A DNA stretch of 37,251 bases from Clostridia bacterium (GTDB taxonomy: Bacteria > Bacillota > Clostridia > Peptostreptococcales > JAAYPU01), in the NCBI GenBank assembly GCA_016278615.1, contig JADQBM010000025.1, forward strand, positions 1-37,251, written 5' to 3'. Each line of letters starts with the position of its first letter. The stretch's first letter is position 1. The notes beneath the pieces were generated by a model that worked only from the letters and a program-made list of their open reading frames with translations, was not told the DNA's origin and searched no databases. Shown here piece after piece: positions 15,754 through 24,833 of the stretch. The translations under genes and the position numbers were made by a program.

Positions 15754-17841
15754 ATGAAAGAGAAAGAAAAGTTTGTTTCTATTGGGTTTAAGACATCTCT
15801 ACTGGTATTTTTTTTAATATTTGTTTGTGCAACGCTTACAAGTGTCATCATTTTTTCCACTACTCAAGATACAATAATCCTATCAAACCTCTTTCCTAAT
15901 ATTCTAATACCCATTTTCGCGTTATGCGCAGTACTGTTTTTAGCTTCGCTATTTTTCATAAGAAGGATGATTGTTACTCCCTTAAAAACACTACTGGAGG
16001 TATCCAGAGATTTGGCAGAAGGAAATACCGAAGTTGTTGCAGTTAATAATTCTCATGATGAAATAGGGCAACTCATGAATCACTTAAGTAAAATAACTGT
16101 AAGCATTCATAATTGGTCTCAATACGCTCAAAAAATTGCTGAAGGGGATTTATCTAAGGATATGATTCCAAGTTCAGAAAACCATAGGTTAGTGAATAAT
16201 ATGCGGATGATTATTAACAATCTCAGCAATTTAAGTTCACAGGTGAGCAAGATAGAGAAGCAAGTTGTTGAGGGGTATCTTTGTGAATCACGAAATGGAG
16301 ATCATTATAGCGGCGTTTATAGTGGGATCATTGAATCTGTTCAACACATGACGTGCTCCTTTGCAAGCATTTTAGACACCTTTGATTTTAGCATTATCAT
16401 TATTGATAAAGAGCATAAAATTCAATTCGCCAATACAAAAGCAATAAGTGGTTTGGCAAATAGAAATGAGACCATTTACAAAAAATGTTATGATATTTTC
16501 GGTTGCGAGTTAGATACATGTAAATTGGGAGACTGCGTAAAAAGCCAAAAGACCCAATCATTTGAAGAAGTCGGCACAGTATCTAAATTGGTTCTAAGTT
16601 CAAATATAATCCCTCATAAAGATGAATCGGGTAATATATTAGGGGTTATAGAAGTCTCCACAGATGTAACTGAACTAAAGAAAGTCGAAAAAGTTGTCAT
16701 AAAGCAATTAGATTATCAAAAAAATGAGATACAGAATTTAATTAAAAATTTAGACCATCTGGCGAATGGAAATTTGAGTATGGACTTTTCCATTTCAGAA
16801 TCGGATGAGGATACAAAAGAAATTGCAGAAAATTTTAAGATGCTCAACTGTTCCCTTGTTGAAAGTACTGAGTCAATAAAGCAAATCATTGAAGAAGTTG
16901 CAGACATGCTTTCTAAAATGGCAAATAAGGATCTCACAGTGGGTATAGGTAGAGAATATAAGGGAGACTTTATTAAGCTAAAGGATTCCATTAACTATAT
17001 TGTAGAGCATTTCAATACCATCTTATCAGATATTAATTTAGCAGCAGAGCAAGTAGAATCAGGAGCAGATCAAGTTGCAAGTTCTAGTCAGAGTCTATCT
17101 CAAGGCGCATCCCAACAAGCAAGCTCTCTTGAAGAAATAGGTGCTACAGTAACACAGGTAGCAGATCAAACTAAAGAAAATGCCCTTAACGCAGCCAAAG
17201 CTAATGAACTCTCTATAAAAGCAAAAGGCGATGCCCAACAAGGAAACATACAAATGCAGGAAATGCTAAAAGCTATGAACCATATCAAAGAATCCTCAAA
17301 AAGTATATCTAACATCATAAAGGTTATTGATGAAATAGCATTTCAAACCAATATACTTGCACTCAATGCTGCGGTAGAAGCAGCAAGGGCAGGTGAACAT
17401 GGAAGAGGATTTGCCGTCGTCGCAGAAGAAGTTAGAAACTTAGCGGCACGGAGTGCAAAAGCAGCTAAAGAAACAACAGACTTAATTGATTACTCCATCA
17501 ATAACGTGGAAGAAGGCTATGAGATTGCCAATGACACAGCGGATGCCTTAGATAAGATTGTAAAAGGTGTTGCGGATACTGTGGAAATTGTAAAGGGCAT
17601 AGCAGAAGCGTCCAACCAACAAGAAAAGGCTATCTCTGAAATTGATTCAAGTATAGAACAGGTTTCAGCAGTAACTCAAGCAAATACAGCGACAGCAGAA
17701 GAAAGTGCATCTTCCAGTGAAGAAATGGCGGGGCAAGCTCAAATGCTCAAGAATATGATACAAGAGTTTAAACTTAAGCATGAGCACAATAAGATGATTG
17801 AAACATCGCAAAGAGCAAGAATGATAGAGCATAGGAAATAA
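15754..17841 (+). CDS. Methyl-accepting chemotaxis protein with HAMP and PAS domains
   Basis: 695 residues. Two membrane helices (about 13-35 and 47-69) leave only a ~12-residue outer loop, so sensing is not by a large external domain. A HAMP domain follows (about 69-122), then a PAS domain (about 203-310; [20 protein letters not shown]) containing four Cys ([17 protein letters not shown]), a second HAMP-like segment and the signalling coiled coil with the conserved tip [26 protein letters not shown] precedes ATG. Adjacent to but transcribed separately from the methylamine operon; it may steer cells by redox or energy state during methylamine use, which is conjecture. No other chemotaxis genes are nearby. 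Confidence 0.93.
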   Translation: MKEKEKFVSIGFKTSLLVFFLIFVCATLTSVIIFSTTQDTIILSNLFPNILIPIFALCAVLFLASLFFIRRMIVTPLKTLLEVSRDLAEGNTEVVAVNNSHDEIGQLMNHLSKITVSIHNWSQYAQKIAEGDLSKDMIPSSENHRLVNNMRMIINNLSNLSSQVSKIEKQVVEGYLCESRNGDHYSGVYSGIIESVQHMTCSFASILDTFDFSIIIIDKEHKIQFANTKAISGLANRNETIYKKCYDIFGCELDTCKLGDCVKSQKTQSFEEVGTVSKLVLSSNIIPHKDESGNILGVIEVSTDVTELKKVEKVVIKQLDYQKNEIQNLIKNLDHLANGNLSMDFSISESDEDTKEIAENFKMLNCSLVESTESIKQIIEEVADMLSKMANKDLTVGIGREYKGDFIKLKDSINYIVEHFNTILSDINLAAEQVESGADQVASSSQSLSQGASQQASSLEEIGATVTQVADQTKENALNAAKANELSIKAKGDAQQGNIQMQEMLKAMNHIKESSKSISNIIKVIDEIAFQTNILALNAAVEAARAGEHGRGFAVVAEEVRNLAARSAKAAKETTDLIDYSINNVEEGYEIANDTADALDKIVKGVADTVEIVKGIAEASNQQEKAISEIDSSIEQVSAVTQANTATAEESASSSEEMAGQAQMLKNMIQEFKLKHEHNKMIETSQRARMIEHRK

Positions 17842-17880
17842 GACTTATAAACTCAAGCTATATACCCATGATGAATGGAT

Positions 17881-17921
17881 AAAGAAGGTTTAAAATAGAA
17901 ATATTTTGAATCTTCTTTTTT
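17881..17921 (+). terminator. Intrinsic terminator of the chemoreceptor gene
   Basis: Sixteen-pair stem (17881-17896 with 17903-17918, two G-U pairs), six-base loop, ending in a T-run. It lies 39 bases after the stop codon. Confidence 0.88.
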
Positions 17922-17935
17922 AGAATTTTTTTATC

Positions 17936-17965
17936 TTGTTATTTATTATTTTAAAAGAGTATAAT
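17936..17965 (+). promoter_or_regulatory. Sigma-A-type promoter for a candidate ncRNA
   Basis: TTGTTA, an 18-base spacer and a perfect TATAAT at 17960-17965, lying just after the chemoreceptor terminator. No open frame with a ribosome site follows, so the transcript would be non-coding. Confidence 0.6.
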
Positions 17966-17971
17966 AAACAC

Positions 17972-18173
17972 AGGGCAATAGCGAATGTAATTATAAAAAA
18001 GTGGCTAACGCCACTCCGCTATGGAACCCAATGGCTTCGCCTCCGACTCGCTGCGCTCCCTGCTGTCCGTTTTACCAGCCAAGCAAGCGTGGGGTAAAAA
18101 GGCTATGGTTCCCTTCGGCACTGCACCCTCCTTAATCGGCAAAGGAGTATCCCCTCTGCACTCCCCCTTTTTT
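17972..18173 (+). ncRNA. Candidate structured non-coding RNA, unknown class
   Basis: A ~200-nt segment clearly richer in G/C than its surroundings, with no convincing coding frame. It follows a good promoter and ends in GGAGT...ACTCC, CCC and six Ts, a plausible intrinsic terminator. Several hairpins are visible: GTGGC-TAAC-GCCAC at 18001-18014, TTTTACC/GGTAAAA around 18070-18098, and CTCCTT/AAGGAG at 18128-18147, the last overlapping and competing with the terminator stem as in switch-like RNAs. Near-copies CTATGGAACCC and CTATGGTTCCC occur ~85 bases apart. I do not recognise it as 6S, SRP, tmRNA, RNase P or a known riboswitch. It could instead be a dispersed GC-rich repeat. Confidence 0.45.
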
Positions 18174-18204
18174 ATATAATAGAAAATCGATATTTCCTAT
18201 TATA

Positions 18205-18237
18205 TAAAAAAATAATCGTTCTATTAGAACGATTATT
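18205..18237 (-). terminator. Intrinsic terminator of the ferredoxin gene
   Basis: Twelve-base arms AATAATCGTTCT and AGAACGATTATT around ATT; on the minus strand the stem is followed by a T-run. It lies just beyond the ferredoxin stop codon. Confidence 0.85.
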
Positions 18238-18258
18238 TGATAGATATGTATTCAATTA

Positions 18259-18429
18259 TTAACCTTCAACCGGTGCATCTACAGGACAAACATTTGCACA
18301 AGCCCCACAGTCGATACATTTGTCCGGGTCAATTACATAAATACTATCGCCTTCAGTAATTGCTTCAACTGGGCATTCAGGTTCACAAGCTCCACAGCTT
18401 ATACATGAATCTTTTATTACATATGTCAT
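18259..18429 (-). CDS. 2[4Fe-4S] ferredoxin, clostridial type
   Basis: 56 residues, read leftward. Two cluster motifs, CISCGACEPECP and CIDCGACANVCP, give the eight Cys of a classic bacterial ferredoxin, which carries low-potential electrons in the cytoplasm. GGAGGT precedes ATG by seven bases and a terminator follows, so it is a single-gene unit. It could supply electrons to the RACo activator or to fermentation enzymes; no partner is implied by position. Its length is normal for the family. Confidence 0.96.
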   Translation of the reverse strand: MTYVIKDSCISCGACEPECPVEAITEGDSIYVIDPDKCIDCGACANVCPVDAPVEG

Positions 18430-18540
18430 GGTCGTTACCTCCTATTTATGATTCACAATTATTATAGCAAAATAAAAAGAATTTAACAATAAAAATTTAA
18501 AAGATTGAAAATTAGATAAATGAACAGGTTGGTGAATTAA

Positions 18541-19362
18541 ATGAGAATCGTAGCACTGGTAGGGAAAAGTGGAACAGGAAAAAGCTATCAATCCTTAATC
18601 TTGGCAAAAAATAAAGGAATTGACTTTATCGTAGATGATGGGTTGTTCATACATGGAAATAAAATCCTGGCAGGAAAATCTGCTAAGAGACAGGCCACTA
18701 AAGTGGCAGCGGTAAAAACAGCACTCTTTTTTGACGAAGATCACAGAAAACAAGTGATAGAGGCCATAATAAAGCATAACCCTTCCAGTATTCTTGTAAT
18801 TGGTACTTCGGATAAAATGGTCAATAAAATTGCTGAGCGACTTGAACTTAATCAAATAGATGAAAGAATTACAATTGAAGAAATAACTGATGAAAAGGAA
18901 CGTGAAAATGCAAGAAAACAAAGACATGAAATGGGAAAGCATGTCATACCCGTTCCCACTTTTCAGCTTAAGCATGAATTTTCAGGATATTTTTTAGATC
19001 CTTTGAAAATATTTAGAAGGATTAGCTCTGGAAAGCATGAATTAACAGAAAAATCAGTTGTGAGGCCGACATATAGCTACCTTGGTGAATATATTATTTC
19101 TGACAGAGTGATAACAGATATCGTATCTTATAATACCCAACATATTATGGGGATTGCTGAAACAACTAAGATTAGCACCATTAGTAGTGAAAATGGTATC
19201 AATATATATATTGATATAACGGTCAATTATGGCATTAGCATTATTCATTTATCGCAAAAACTTCAACAAAAATTGAAGGAAGAAGTGGAAAAAATGACAG
19301 CGTTAAATGTTTGGAATGTCCATATATATGTCAAGAATATATTCAAAATAGAAAAGGAATGA
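18541..19362 (+). CDS. P-loop NTPase fused to an Asp23/Gls24-like domain
   Basis: 273 residues. The N-terminal half begins with a Walker A motif, GKSGTGKS (residues 8-15), then VDDGLFIHGNKILAG and ILVIGTSD, resembling small nucleotide-binding ATPases. The C-terminal ~100 residues (from YLGEYIISDRVITDIV) resemble Asp23/Gls24, a cell-envelope stress protein family, including VNYGISIIHLSQKLQQKLKEEVE and WNVHIYVKNI. No membrane segment or signal. Possible role: nucleotide-regulated envelope protein; unproven. ATG follows a weak GGTTGGTG site. Single gene between the ferredoxin and the surface protein. I believe this architecture exists in other Clostridia but know of no assigned function. Confidence 0.75.
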   Translation: MRIVALVGKSGTGKSYQSLILAKNKGIDFIVDDGLFIHGNKILAGKSAKRQATKVAAVKTALFFDEDHRKQVIEAIIKHNPSSILVIGTSDKMVNKIAERLELNQIDERITIEEITDEKERENARKQRHEMGKHVIPVPTFQLKHEFSGYFLDPLKIFRRISSGKHELTEKSVVRPTYSYLGEYIISDRVITDIVSYNTQHIMGIAETTKISTISSENGINIYIDITVNYGISIIHLSQKLQQKLKEEVEKMTALNVWNVHIYVKNIFKIEKE

Positions 19363-19507
19363 TTTTTATACCAGACACCCGTCATAAACTGGGAATTCTG
19401 TTTACAATAATGTTATATTTATATTACAAAACACCGAAAGTAATGAAAACCCTTGGAAAATCATTTATGATAAGGATAAGTAATACTTGAAAGCTGGTGG
19501 TTTCCAA

Positions 19508-21226
19508 ATGCAAAGAATGTTCAAATATTTTATTTTCGTTTTTATCATTACTTCCTGCATGATGAGTATTTCATTTGCCGATAGTAAGATTGCCTATTTT
19601 TCCAGATATCCAAAAGATATTTCCATACACATTTCCAAACCGGAAATTAGCATGAAACTGATTCTAAACGATAATTCTTTAGAATCATTAGAAATGAAAT
19701 TAGATGGTACAACGGTAGATGCCAAATATGATGATGCTCGGGAAATGGTTGTATATAAACCAATTAGTTCTCTTTCTCCGGGGTCTCACACTGTGGATTT
19801 AGAAGTTCGCATTACTGGATGGTCAAACTTTTTAAGTCAGAGTTGGAGTTTTACAGTTAATGAAAATGCGCTTAATAGTTTTTCTCTTTCAACAGATGAG
19901 CAGAATCAGGCTTTAAAATATGCAAATAACTTCAGAAAATCTATAGGGTTGCCTTTACTAAATATAAACTATTCTCTCAATGCTGCTTCAAAAGCACATA
20001 CCAATTATATGATTCTTAACTCACGAACCAGTCATGATGAACTACAAAGCAACAAAGGGTATTCAGGAGGCACACCTTCAATCAGAGCGCAAGCATATGG
20101 CTACAACGGAACGACTATAGCAGAAAACGTTTCAAGTGGATTTGATGATTTGAATGGTGCTCTTCAGGCGTTCATTTCTGCACCCTATCATAGATTAGCA
20201 TGGCTCAATCCATATGCTCGTGATTTTGGATATTATGGGCAGAACGGCTATCACACATTATTGTTTGGTAGCGTTATAGGTGGAGATGACTTGGTTGTCA
20301 CATATCCATATAATAATCAAATAGACATACCTATAAGATGGGAAAATACTGAAACCCCCAATCCACTTAGAAATTCTCCGGATGATAGTATTGGATATCC
20401 TATTACCATTTCATATTTTAGTGATAAGAAGGCAACTTCAATCGTGGTTGAGAAAGTAACCCTAAAGGACCACCTAGGTGAAAATATAAAGATATATTCA
20501 AAAGGCCCCAAAAATGATGAGTACTTAACGGATAGTGTCATAATAATCCCAGCGGAGCCTTTAAAAAGTGATACCAAGTATAGCGTATCCTCTACACTAA
20601 CGGTTTATTTTGAAGGGGGCACTAAAAAGGAAGTCAGACACTCTTTCAGCTACAGAACCAAAAACGAAAAGAAATATGTTTTTGAGGACATTAATGGCCA
20701 TTGGGCAGCAGATGTCATAGATGATTTGGCTCAGGAAAAGATTGTAACGGCGAAAGATGGAAATAATTTTAGACCCGATGTTGCCATCACAAGAGGTGAG
20801 TTCTCCTTATATATTTCTAAAATGATGGGATTGAACATAAGGAATTTTGAGGGCGTTTTTAAAGACGTCACTTCCAGTATGTCCAATAGTGGCTATATAG
20901 AGGCAGCAGAAAGATATGGCATTCTTAATGGGTATGAAGATGGAACGTTTCAGCCCAATAAACTGATGACTCGGCAGGAAATGGCAGCTGTTATAAAAAG
21001 GACCTATGAAATCAAAACACGTTTAACAAGTGATATAACGGATTACAATATCCGTTATAAGGACAATGCAGATATCAGCAGTTGGGCCATAAGTAGTGTG
21101 AAGCTCTGTAGCAAATTAGGCATTATTAATGGTAGAGAGGATGGTAATTTTGATCCTTATCATAGTACCACCAGGGCAGAGGCTGTGGTTATGATTGACA
21201 GACTTATGACAGCGATTGAACGCTGA
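19508..21226 (+). CDS. Secreted CAP/SCP-domain protein with three SLH repeats
   Basis: 572 residues from ATG 19508, which follows GGTGG; a TTG 21 bases upstream is in frame but less likely. An N-terminal signal peptide (about residues 1-25) could be cleaved after SFA; an ITSC stretch at residue 17 could also act as a lipobox. A ~80-residue beta-rich segment precedes a CAP domain (about 135-255) with LKYANNFRKSIGLPLL, SKAHTNYM and TSHDEL. A second beta-rich part follows, then three SLH motifs (FEDINGHWA..., FKDVTSS..., YKDNADISSWA...) that bind pyruvylated wall polymer. It is thus an exported wall-anchored protein; the CAP role is unknown. The stop codon lies inside a heptamer repeat tract. 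Confidence 0.9.
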   Translation: MQRMFKYFIFVFIITSCMMSISFADSKIAYFSRYPKDISIHISKPEISMKLILNDNSLESLEMKLDGTTVDAKYDDAREMVVYKPISSLSPGSHTVDLEVRITGWSNFLSQSWSFTVNENALNSFSLSTDEQNQALKYANNFRKSIGLPLLNINYSLNAASKAHTNYMILNSRTSHDELQSNKGYSGGTPSIRAQAYGYNGTTIAENVSSGFDDLNGALQAFISAPYHRLAWLNPYARDFGYYGQNGYHTLLFGSVIGGDDLVVTYPYNNQIDIPIRWENTETPNPLRNSPDDSIGYPITISYFSDKKATSIVVEKVTLKDHLGENIKIYSKGPKNDEYLTDSVIIIPAEPLKSDTKYSVSSTLTVYFEGGTKKEVRHSFSYRTKNEKKYVFEDINGHWAADVIDDLAQEKIVTAKDGNNFRPDVAITRGEFSLYISKMMGLNIRNFEGVFKDVTSSMSNSGYIEAAERYGILNGYEDGTFQPNKLMTRQEMAAVIKRTYEIKTRLTSDITDYNIRYKDNADISSWAISSVKLCSKLGIINGREDGNFDPYHSTTRAEAVVMIDRLMTAIER

Positions 21227-21265
21227 ATAATGAATAATGAATAATGAATAATGAATAATGAATAA
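21224..21265. repeat. Heptanucleotide tandem repeat (TGAATAA) x6
   Basis: Six exact copies of TGAATAA, beginning with the stop codon of the SLH gene. Copy number changes would not alter the protein but could shift the distance to the terminator hairpin that follows. Other period-7 tracts occur at ~25017-25118, 25219-25292 and 36714-36770. Confidence 0.95.
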
Positions 21266-21272
21266 TGAAGGG

Positions 21273-21300
21273 AGATTTTGCTTTTAGCAAAATCTTCTTT
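21273..21300 (+). terminator. Intrinsic terminator of the SLH protein gene
   Basis: Nine-pair stem AGATTTTGC / GCAAAATCT with loop TTTTA, followed by TCTTT. The T tract is short, so efficiency may be moderate. It precedes the glycosylase gene by 26 bases. Confidence 0.7.
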
Positions 21301-21325
21301 AAGGTTAGGGAAAGGATAAGGGGAA

Positions 21326-22210
21326 ATGAAGGGACTTGATGTAAAAGAGAAGGATGGGTTGGTTGTTGTTGAAGGGGTTCGGGATTTTAACTTGAAGCAT
21401 ACCTTTGAATGCGGACAGTGTTTTCGTTGGAGTAAGGAAGAGGATGGGAGTTATACAGGTGTTGTTAGGGGTAAAATTTTGAATATTAAACAGGAAAGAG
21501 AGCAGCTTATTTTTCGAAACTCGACAAGGGAAGATTTCTATGAGGTTTGGTATGATTATTTGGATTTAGAGCGGAATTATGATCAGATAAAAACAATTCT
21601 CGCGGAAAAAGATCCCATAATGAAGAGGGCCATTATGTTTGGAGAGGGGATCCGCCTTCTAAATCAGGAAGAGTGGGAAACACTGGTTTCTTTTATCATC
21701 TCCCAAAATCGGAGTATTTCTACTATTAGGAAAAATGTCGAATCTTTATGCGAGAGATATGGAAAATATATTGGAAAATATGAAGGAAAAGACTATTATG
21801 AGTTTCCTTTACCTGAAGTACTGGCTGAAAAGTGTAGTGATGATATTGCAGAATGCAAGGTGGGATACAGAGCTCAATATATCGCAAGAGCAGCTTGTTC
21901 CATTAGAGATAGTAAAGAGCTCTATGCCCTTGAAAAGTCCTCAACAGCAGACGCACAGGGCTTTTTATTGAACTTGTTTGGCGTTGGCCCTAAAGTTGCG
22001 AACTGTGTTATGCTTTTTTCTATGAAAAAGCATGAAAGCTTTCCAGTAGATGTTTGGGTTATGCGTGTTATGAAAGAGTTGTATGGATTAAATAATATAA
22101 AAGAAATTCAGGAATTTGCAGAAAAAAGCTTTAAGCAATACGGAGGATTTGCACAGCAGTATCTATTTTATTATGCAAGAGAGAATGGAATAGGCAAAAG
22201 CAATGGTTAA
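21326..22210 (+). CDS. ogg: 8-oxoguanine DNA glycosylase/AP lyase, OGG1 type
   Basis: 294 residues. Removes 8-oxoguanine from DNA and nicks the abasic site. An N-terminal OGG domain (FNLKHTFECGQCFRW) is followed by a helix-hairpin-helix-GPD module, LFGVGPKVANCVMLFSM, with the predicted Schiff-base Lys223, and PVDVW with catalytic Asp242. The 19-residue Lys-Asp spacing equals that of human OGG1 (249 and 268). AGGGAAAGGATAAGGGG lies before ATG. Single gene, convergent with the ABC transporter genes. The enzyme repairs oxidative damage, useful to an oxygen-exposed anaerobe. Confidence 0.93.
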   Translation: MKGLDVKEKDGLVVVEGVRDFNLKHTFECGQCFRWSKEEDGSYTGVVRGKILNIKQEREQLIFRNSTREDFYEVWYDYLDLERNYDQIKTILAEKDPIMKRAIMFGEGIRLLNQEEWETLVSFIISQNRSISTIRKNVESLCERYGKYIGKYEGKDYYEFPLPEVLAEKCSDDIAECKVGYRAQYIARAACSIRDSKELYALEKSSTADAQGFLLNLFGVGPKVANCVMLFSMKKHESFPVDVWVMRVMKELYGLNNIKEIQEFAEKSFKQYGGFAQQYLFYYARENGIGKSNG

Positions 22211-22249
22211 GATGAAAGATGAAAGTTAAAGAAAGATTTTGCTTGGGGC

Positions 22250-22290
22250 AAAACAAGTTTTATTCTTCGAAGAAAACTTGTTTTATTTTA
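22250..22290. terminator. Bidirectional terminator between glycosylase and ABC genes
   Basis: AAAACAAGTT pairs with AACTTGTTTT around an inner palindrome TTCTTCGAAGAA (22263-22274), with A/T runs on both sides. It includes the last codons of the leftward ATPase gene and serves the rightward glycosylase gene. Confidence 0.75.
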
Positions 22291-22979
22291 TTTTCAATTA
22301 ATAACAATTTCGGGTCTTGTAAAGATCTTTCGTAATGGGGAATTTGTATGAGTCCTTCATAGTTGATTTTTGCGGGAGGATGTGAAAGAACTAATATTTT
22401 ATCAGCTACCATAAGACATTCTTCTATATCATGGGTAACAAAAATGACAGTTCTTTGATCTTCATACCAAAGTTCAAGAAATTTCTTCATGATGTATTTT
22501 TTTATTTTAATGTCTAATCCTTTAAAGGGTTCATCCATAACAAGAATGTCTGAAGGGTAAACAAAAGCTCTTGCAATGGCAGCTCGTTGTCTCATTCCAC
22601 CGCTGAGTCGTTCAGGGTAATAGTTTTTAAAGTCTCCGAGACCCACCATATCCAAATATTTGTGAATGAGTTCCGTTCTTTCTGATGAAACATACTTGTT
22701 TTTTAAGACAAATTCTAAATTCTCCTGAATACTTTTCCAAGGAAGAAGTCTTGAATCTTGAAAGACATAAGAAAAAGTATGGTTCTGAAAATCATCAAGT
22801 TCTCCTGAATCCGCTTTTTCAATACCGCTTATTAAATTAAGCAAAGTGGTTTTTCCGCATCCCGAGGGACCTAAAATACAAGTAACTCTATTAAGGGGTA
22901 TGGAAATAGAAAGACCTTGAAAAACTACTTTATTATTATAGATTTTTTGCAAATTATTTATGGTTAGATTCGGTTTCAT
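22260..22979 (-). CDS. ABC transporter ATP-binding protein, NitT/TauT (SsuB) family
   Basis: 239 residues. Walker A GPSGCGKTT, Q-loop YVFQDSRLLPW, signature LSGGMRQR, Walker B ILVMDEPF (then KGLD) and H-loop FVTHDIEE are all present and intact. It powers import by the permease encoded upstream, whose stop it overlaps by 26 bases. The pattern (lipoprotein, permease, ATPase in that order of transcription) is that of taurine, sulfonate, nitrate or thiamine-precursor importers; the substrate cannot be read from the ATPase. Confidence 0.93.
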   Translation of the reverse strand: MKPNLTINNLQKIYNNKVVFQGLSISIPLNRVTCILGPSGCGKTTLLNLISGIEKADSGELDDFQNHTFSYVFQDSRLLPWKSIQENLEFVLKNKYVSSERTELIHKYLDMVGLGDFKNYYPERLSGGMRQRAAIARAFVYPSDILVMDEPFKGLDIKIKKYIMKKFLELWYEDQRTVIFVTHDIEECLMVADKILVLSHPPAKINYEGLIQIPHYERSLQDPKLLLIENKIKQVFFEE

Positions 22980-23751
22980 ATTTCCACCTTATTACTTTTT
23001 CTTCAATATTTTTTATAAGAATTTCTATCATATAGCTAATCAGTATGGTTGCCACAGTCCAAGCCAACAGCATATCTATTTCAATATACAACTTAGATTC
23101 CCACATCTTTGTCCCAATGGCATATTTTGGCTGGCTCAGAATTTCAGCGCCAACGGTTACCTTCCATCCGATACTAAAAGCCGAAGCAATACCTGCAAAT
23201 ATAAAAGGAGCTGTTGAGGGAAGGTAAATATTTTTTATAATTTGAATCATGCCAACACCATACACTTTTGCCATTTGAATTAGATTTTTATCTATATTTT
23301 TTGTACCCTGAAGTACATTGGTGTAGATAATAGGAAAAGACACCAGAAATCCTGCAAATATAGGCGTTTTCTCAGTTCCGAACCAGATAAGTAGTAGTAG
23401 GATAACGGACATAAAAGGCGTTGATTTTATTACGGCAAGAAATGGATTAAGAGCCTTTTCTATATAACGATTTAATCCCGATAGTGTTCCAAATAGCATG
23501 CCTGTAAAAAGAGAAAGAACAAAGCCTAAAAAGCCTCGAAAAAGTGTATAAAGCAAAACTTTAAACAAATCTGGGGATCGAAATATTTTTATCATATTGA
23601 GAACAACAACTTCAGGAGATGGTAAAAGTGCTTCGTTATGGTACCATAACGAAGCAGCTTTCCATATAAGAATCATTATTATAATTGAAATTAGGGATAT
23701 TTTCTTGTTCTCCATAGATATCTTCTTATTCTCCATAGTAAAAGTCTTCAT
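22954..23751 (-). CDS. ABC transporter permease, NitT/TauT (BPD_transp_1) family
   Basis: Up to 265 residues with about six membrane helices. The ATPase-contact EAA-type loop is AKVYGVGMIQIIKNIYLPSTAPFIFAG. The longest frame is given and overlaps the lipoprotein gene by 26 bases, but the start is uncertain: ATGs at 23736 and 23715 are in frame, and 23715 has AAGAAG at good spacing. A tandem 21-base duplication creates the repeated N-terminal MENKKIS, so the start region was recently copied. It forms the membrane channel with the products at 22260 and 23726. Confidence 0.9.
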   Translation of the reverse strand: MKTFTMENKKISMENKKISLISIIIMILIWKAASLWYHNEALLPSPEVVVLNMIKIFRSPDLFKVLLYTLFRGFLGFVLSLFTGMLFGTLSGLNRYIEKALNPFLAVIKSTPFMSVILLLLIWFGTEKTPIFAGFLVSFPIIYTNVLQGTKNIDKNLIQMAKVYGVGMIQIIKNIYLPSTAPFIFAGIASAFSIGWKVTVGAEILSQPKYAIGTKMWESKLYIEIDMLLAWTVATILISYMIEILIKNIEEKVIRWKYETESNHK

Positions 23752-24727
23752 CAGGCATTGCGCCGCCTATTGACTGTGGAGAGAAACCATTAAACACATT
23801 AAGGTAGAATTCGATTATATTTTTGCAATCTGAGGTCTTAACAAGCTTCATATTACTTCGTGGGATTGCATTTTCCGCAGCTTTTGCAGTAAGTCCCAAT
23901 TCGTTTTTTTCTATGAGATGAGAGGCTTCCCCAGGGTTTTCATTAACCCAATTTACAGAACTTTCATATTCATTCATAAATTGAGTGACAATCTCAGGAT
24001 GTTCTTCTGCAAATTCTTTTCTTACAACAACAGCCGTCATGGGGTAAGATGCATCTGCTGGAAGTATAGAAGAAGTTGCATGAGCTATTTTCCATTCTTC
24101 TTGTAAGTTCATTGGAATTTTTAAATCCGGATTTTTCATGGTAACGGCTGTAACAAATGGTTCAGGAAGTACTGCAATGGAAACTTGATTAGCGGCGAGG
24201 GCCTGAACCAATTCAGCTTGCTGAAGACTATAGTCAAAAGTAACATCTTTTTCAGGGTCGATGCCGTTTAGATTCAAAAGATACTTAAAGAGGATGTCAG
24301 GAGTAGACGCCTGAGCAAAAGGAAAGACAGTCTTTCCAGAAAAATCAGACCAGGTTTTTATATCTGGGTCATCGGTGACCACATACAACATGCCCCATGT
24401 GGAAATACCGGATATTTGATAGGCGCCTTTCTTATTATAAATAATGGATGCAACATTTGTAGGTAAAGTCGCAAAATCGTATTCTCCATTTAAAAGCTTT
24501 GCAACGAGTGTGTCAGGAGCAGGAACTATATCATACAAAGTGGAGACATTATCTCCAAAAGAGCTTTGTTCATCAATCATCTTGATCATGCCCATAGATG
24601 AAGGCCCCTTTAATCCGGCTATCTTTACTTCTGTTGTTGGAGGCGCTTCTTCAATTGGCTGATTGGTACAACCAACCATACCAAAGAACATAAAAGCAGT
24701 AACTGTCCATAAAATTATTTTTTTCAT
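23726..24727 (-). CDS. ABC transporter substrate-binding lipoprotein, NMT1/SsuA-like
   Basis: 333 residues from ATG 24727, with AAAGGTG seven bases upstream; the frame is open 39 bases further but without a site. Signal peptide MKKIILWTVTAFMFFGM ends at the lipobox VGC (Cys20), so the protein is a membrane-anchored binding lipoprotein. The mature part has the NitT/TauT pattern: VKIAGLKGPSSMGMIKM, NGEYDFATLPTNVAS and ALAANQVSIAVLPEPFVT. The substrate is unknown; aromatic or sulfonate ligands and thiamine precursors all use this fold. First gene of a three-gene leftward operon. Confidence 0.9.
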   Translation of the reverse strand: MKKIILWTVTAFMFFGMVGCTNQPIEEAPPTTEVKIAGLKGPSSMGMIKMIDEQSSFGDNVSTLYDIVPAPDTLVAKLLNGEYDFATLPTNVASIIYNKKGAYQISGISTWGMLYVVTDDPDIKTWSDFSGKTVFPFAQASTPDILFKYLLNLNGIDPEKDVTFDYSLQQAELVQALAANQVSIAVLPEPFVTAVTMKNPDLKIPMNLQEEWKIAHATSSILPADASYPMTAVVVRKEFAEEHPEIVTQFMNEYESSVNWVNENPGEASHLIEKNELGLTAKAAENAIPRSNMKLVKTSDCKNIIEFYLNVFNGFSPQSIGGAMPDEDFYYGE

Positions 24728-24770
24728 TGTATCGCACCTTTCGTAAGAGTATAATTTAAAAAGCAAATGT

Positions 24771-24784
24771 ATTGACGGGTCAAT
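24771..24784. promoter_or_regulatory. Inverted repeat upstream of the ABC operon, possible operator
   Basis: A perfect inverted repeat, ATTGAC GG GTCAAT, lies 44 bases upstream of the lipoprotein start. Read on the minus strand it contains TTGACC, a possible -35 hexamer, though TATAC-like sequences downstream are not at ideal spacing. Protein binding is conjecture. Confidence 0.3.
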
Positions 24785-24833
24785 CTTATTATATTTTTCT
24801 TTAGAAGAAAAGTAAACAGGAATAGGGATATAG

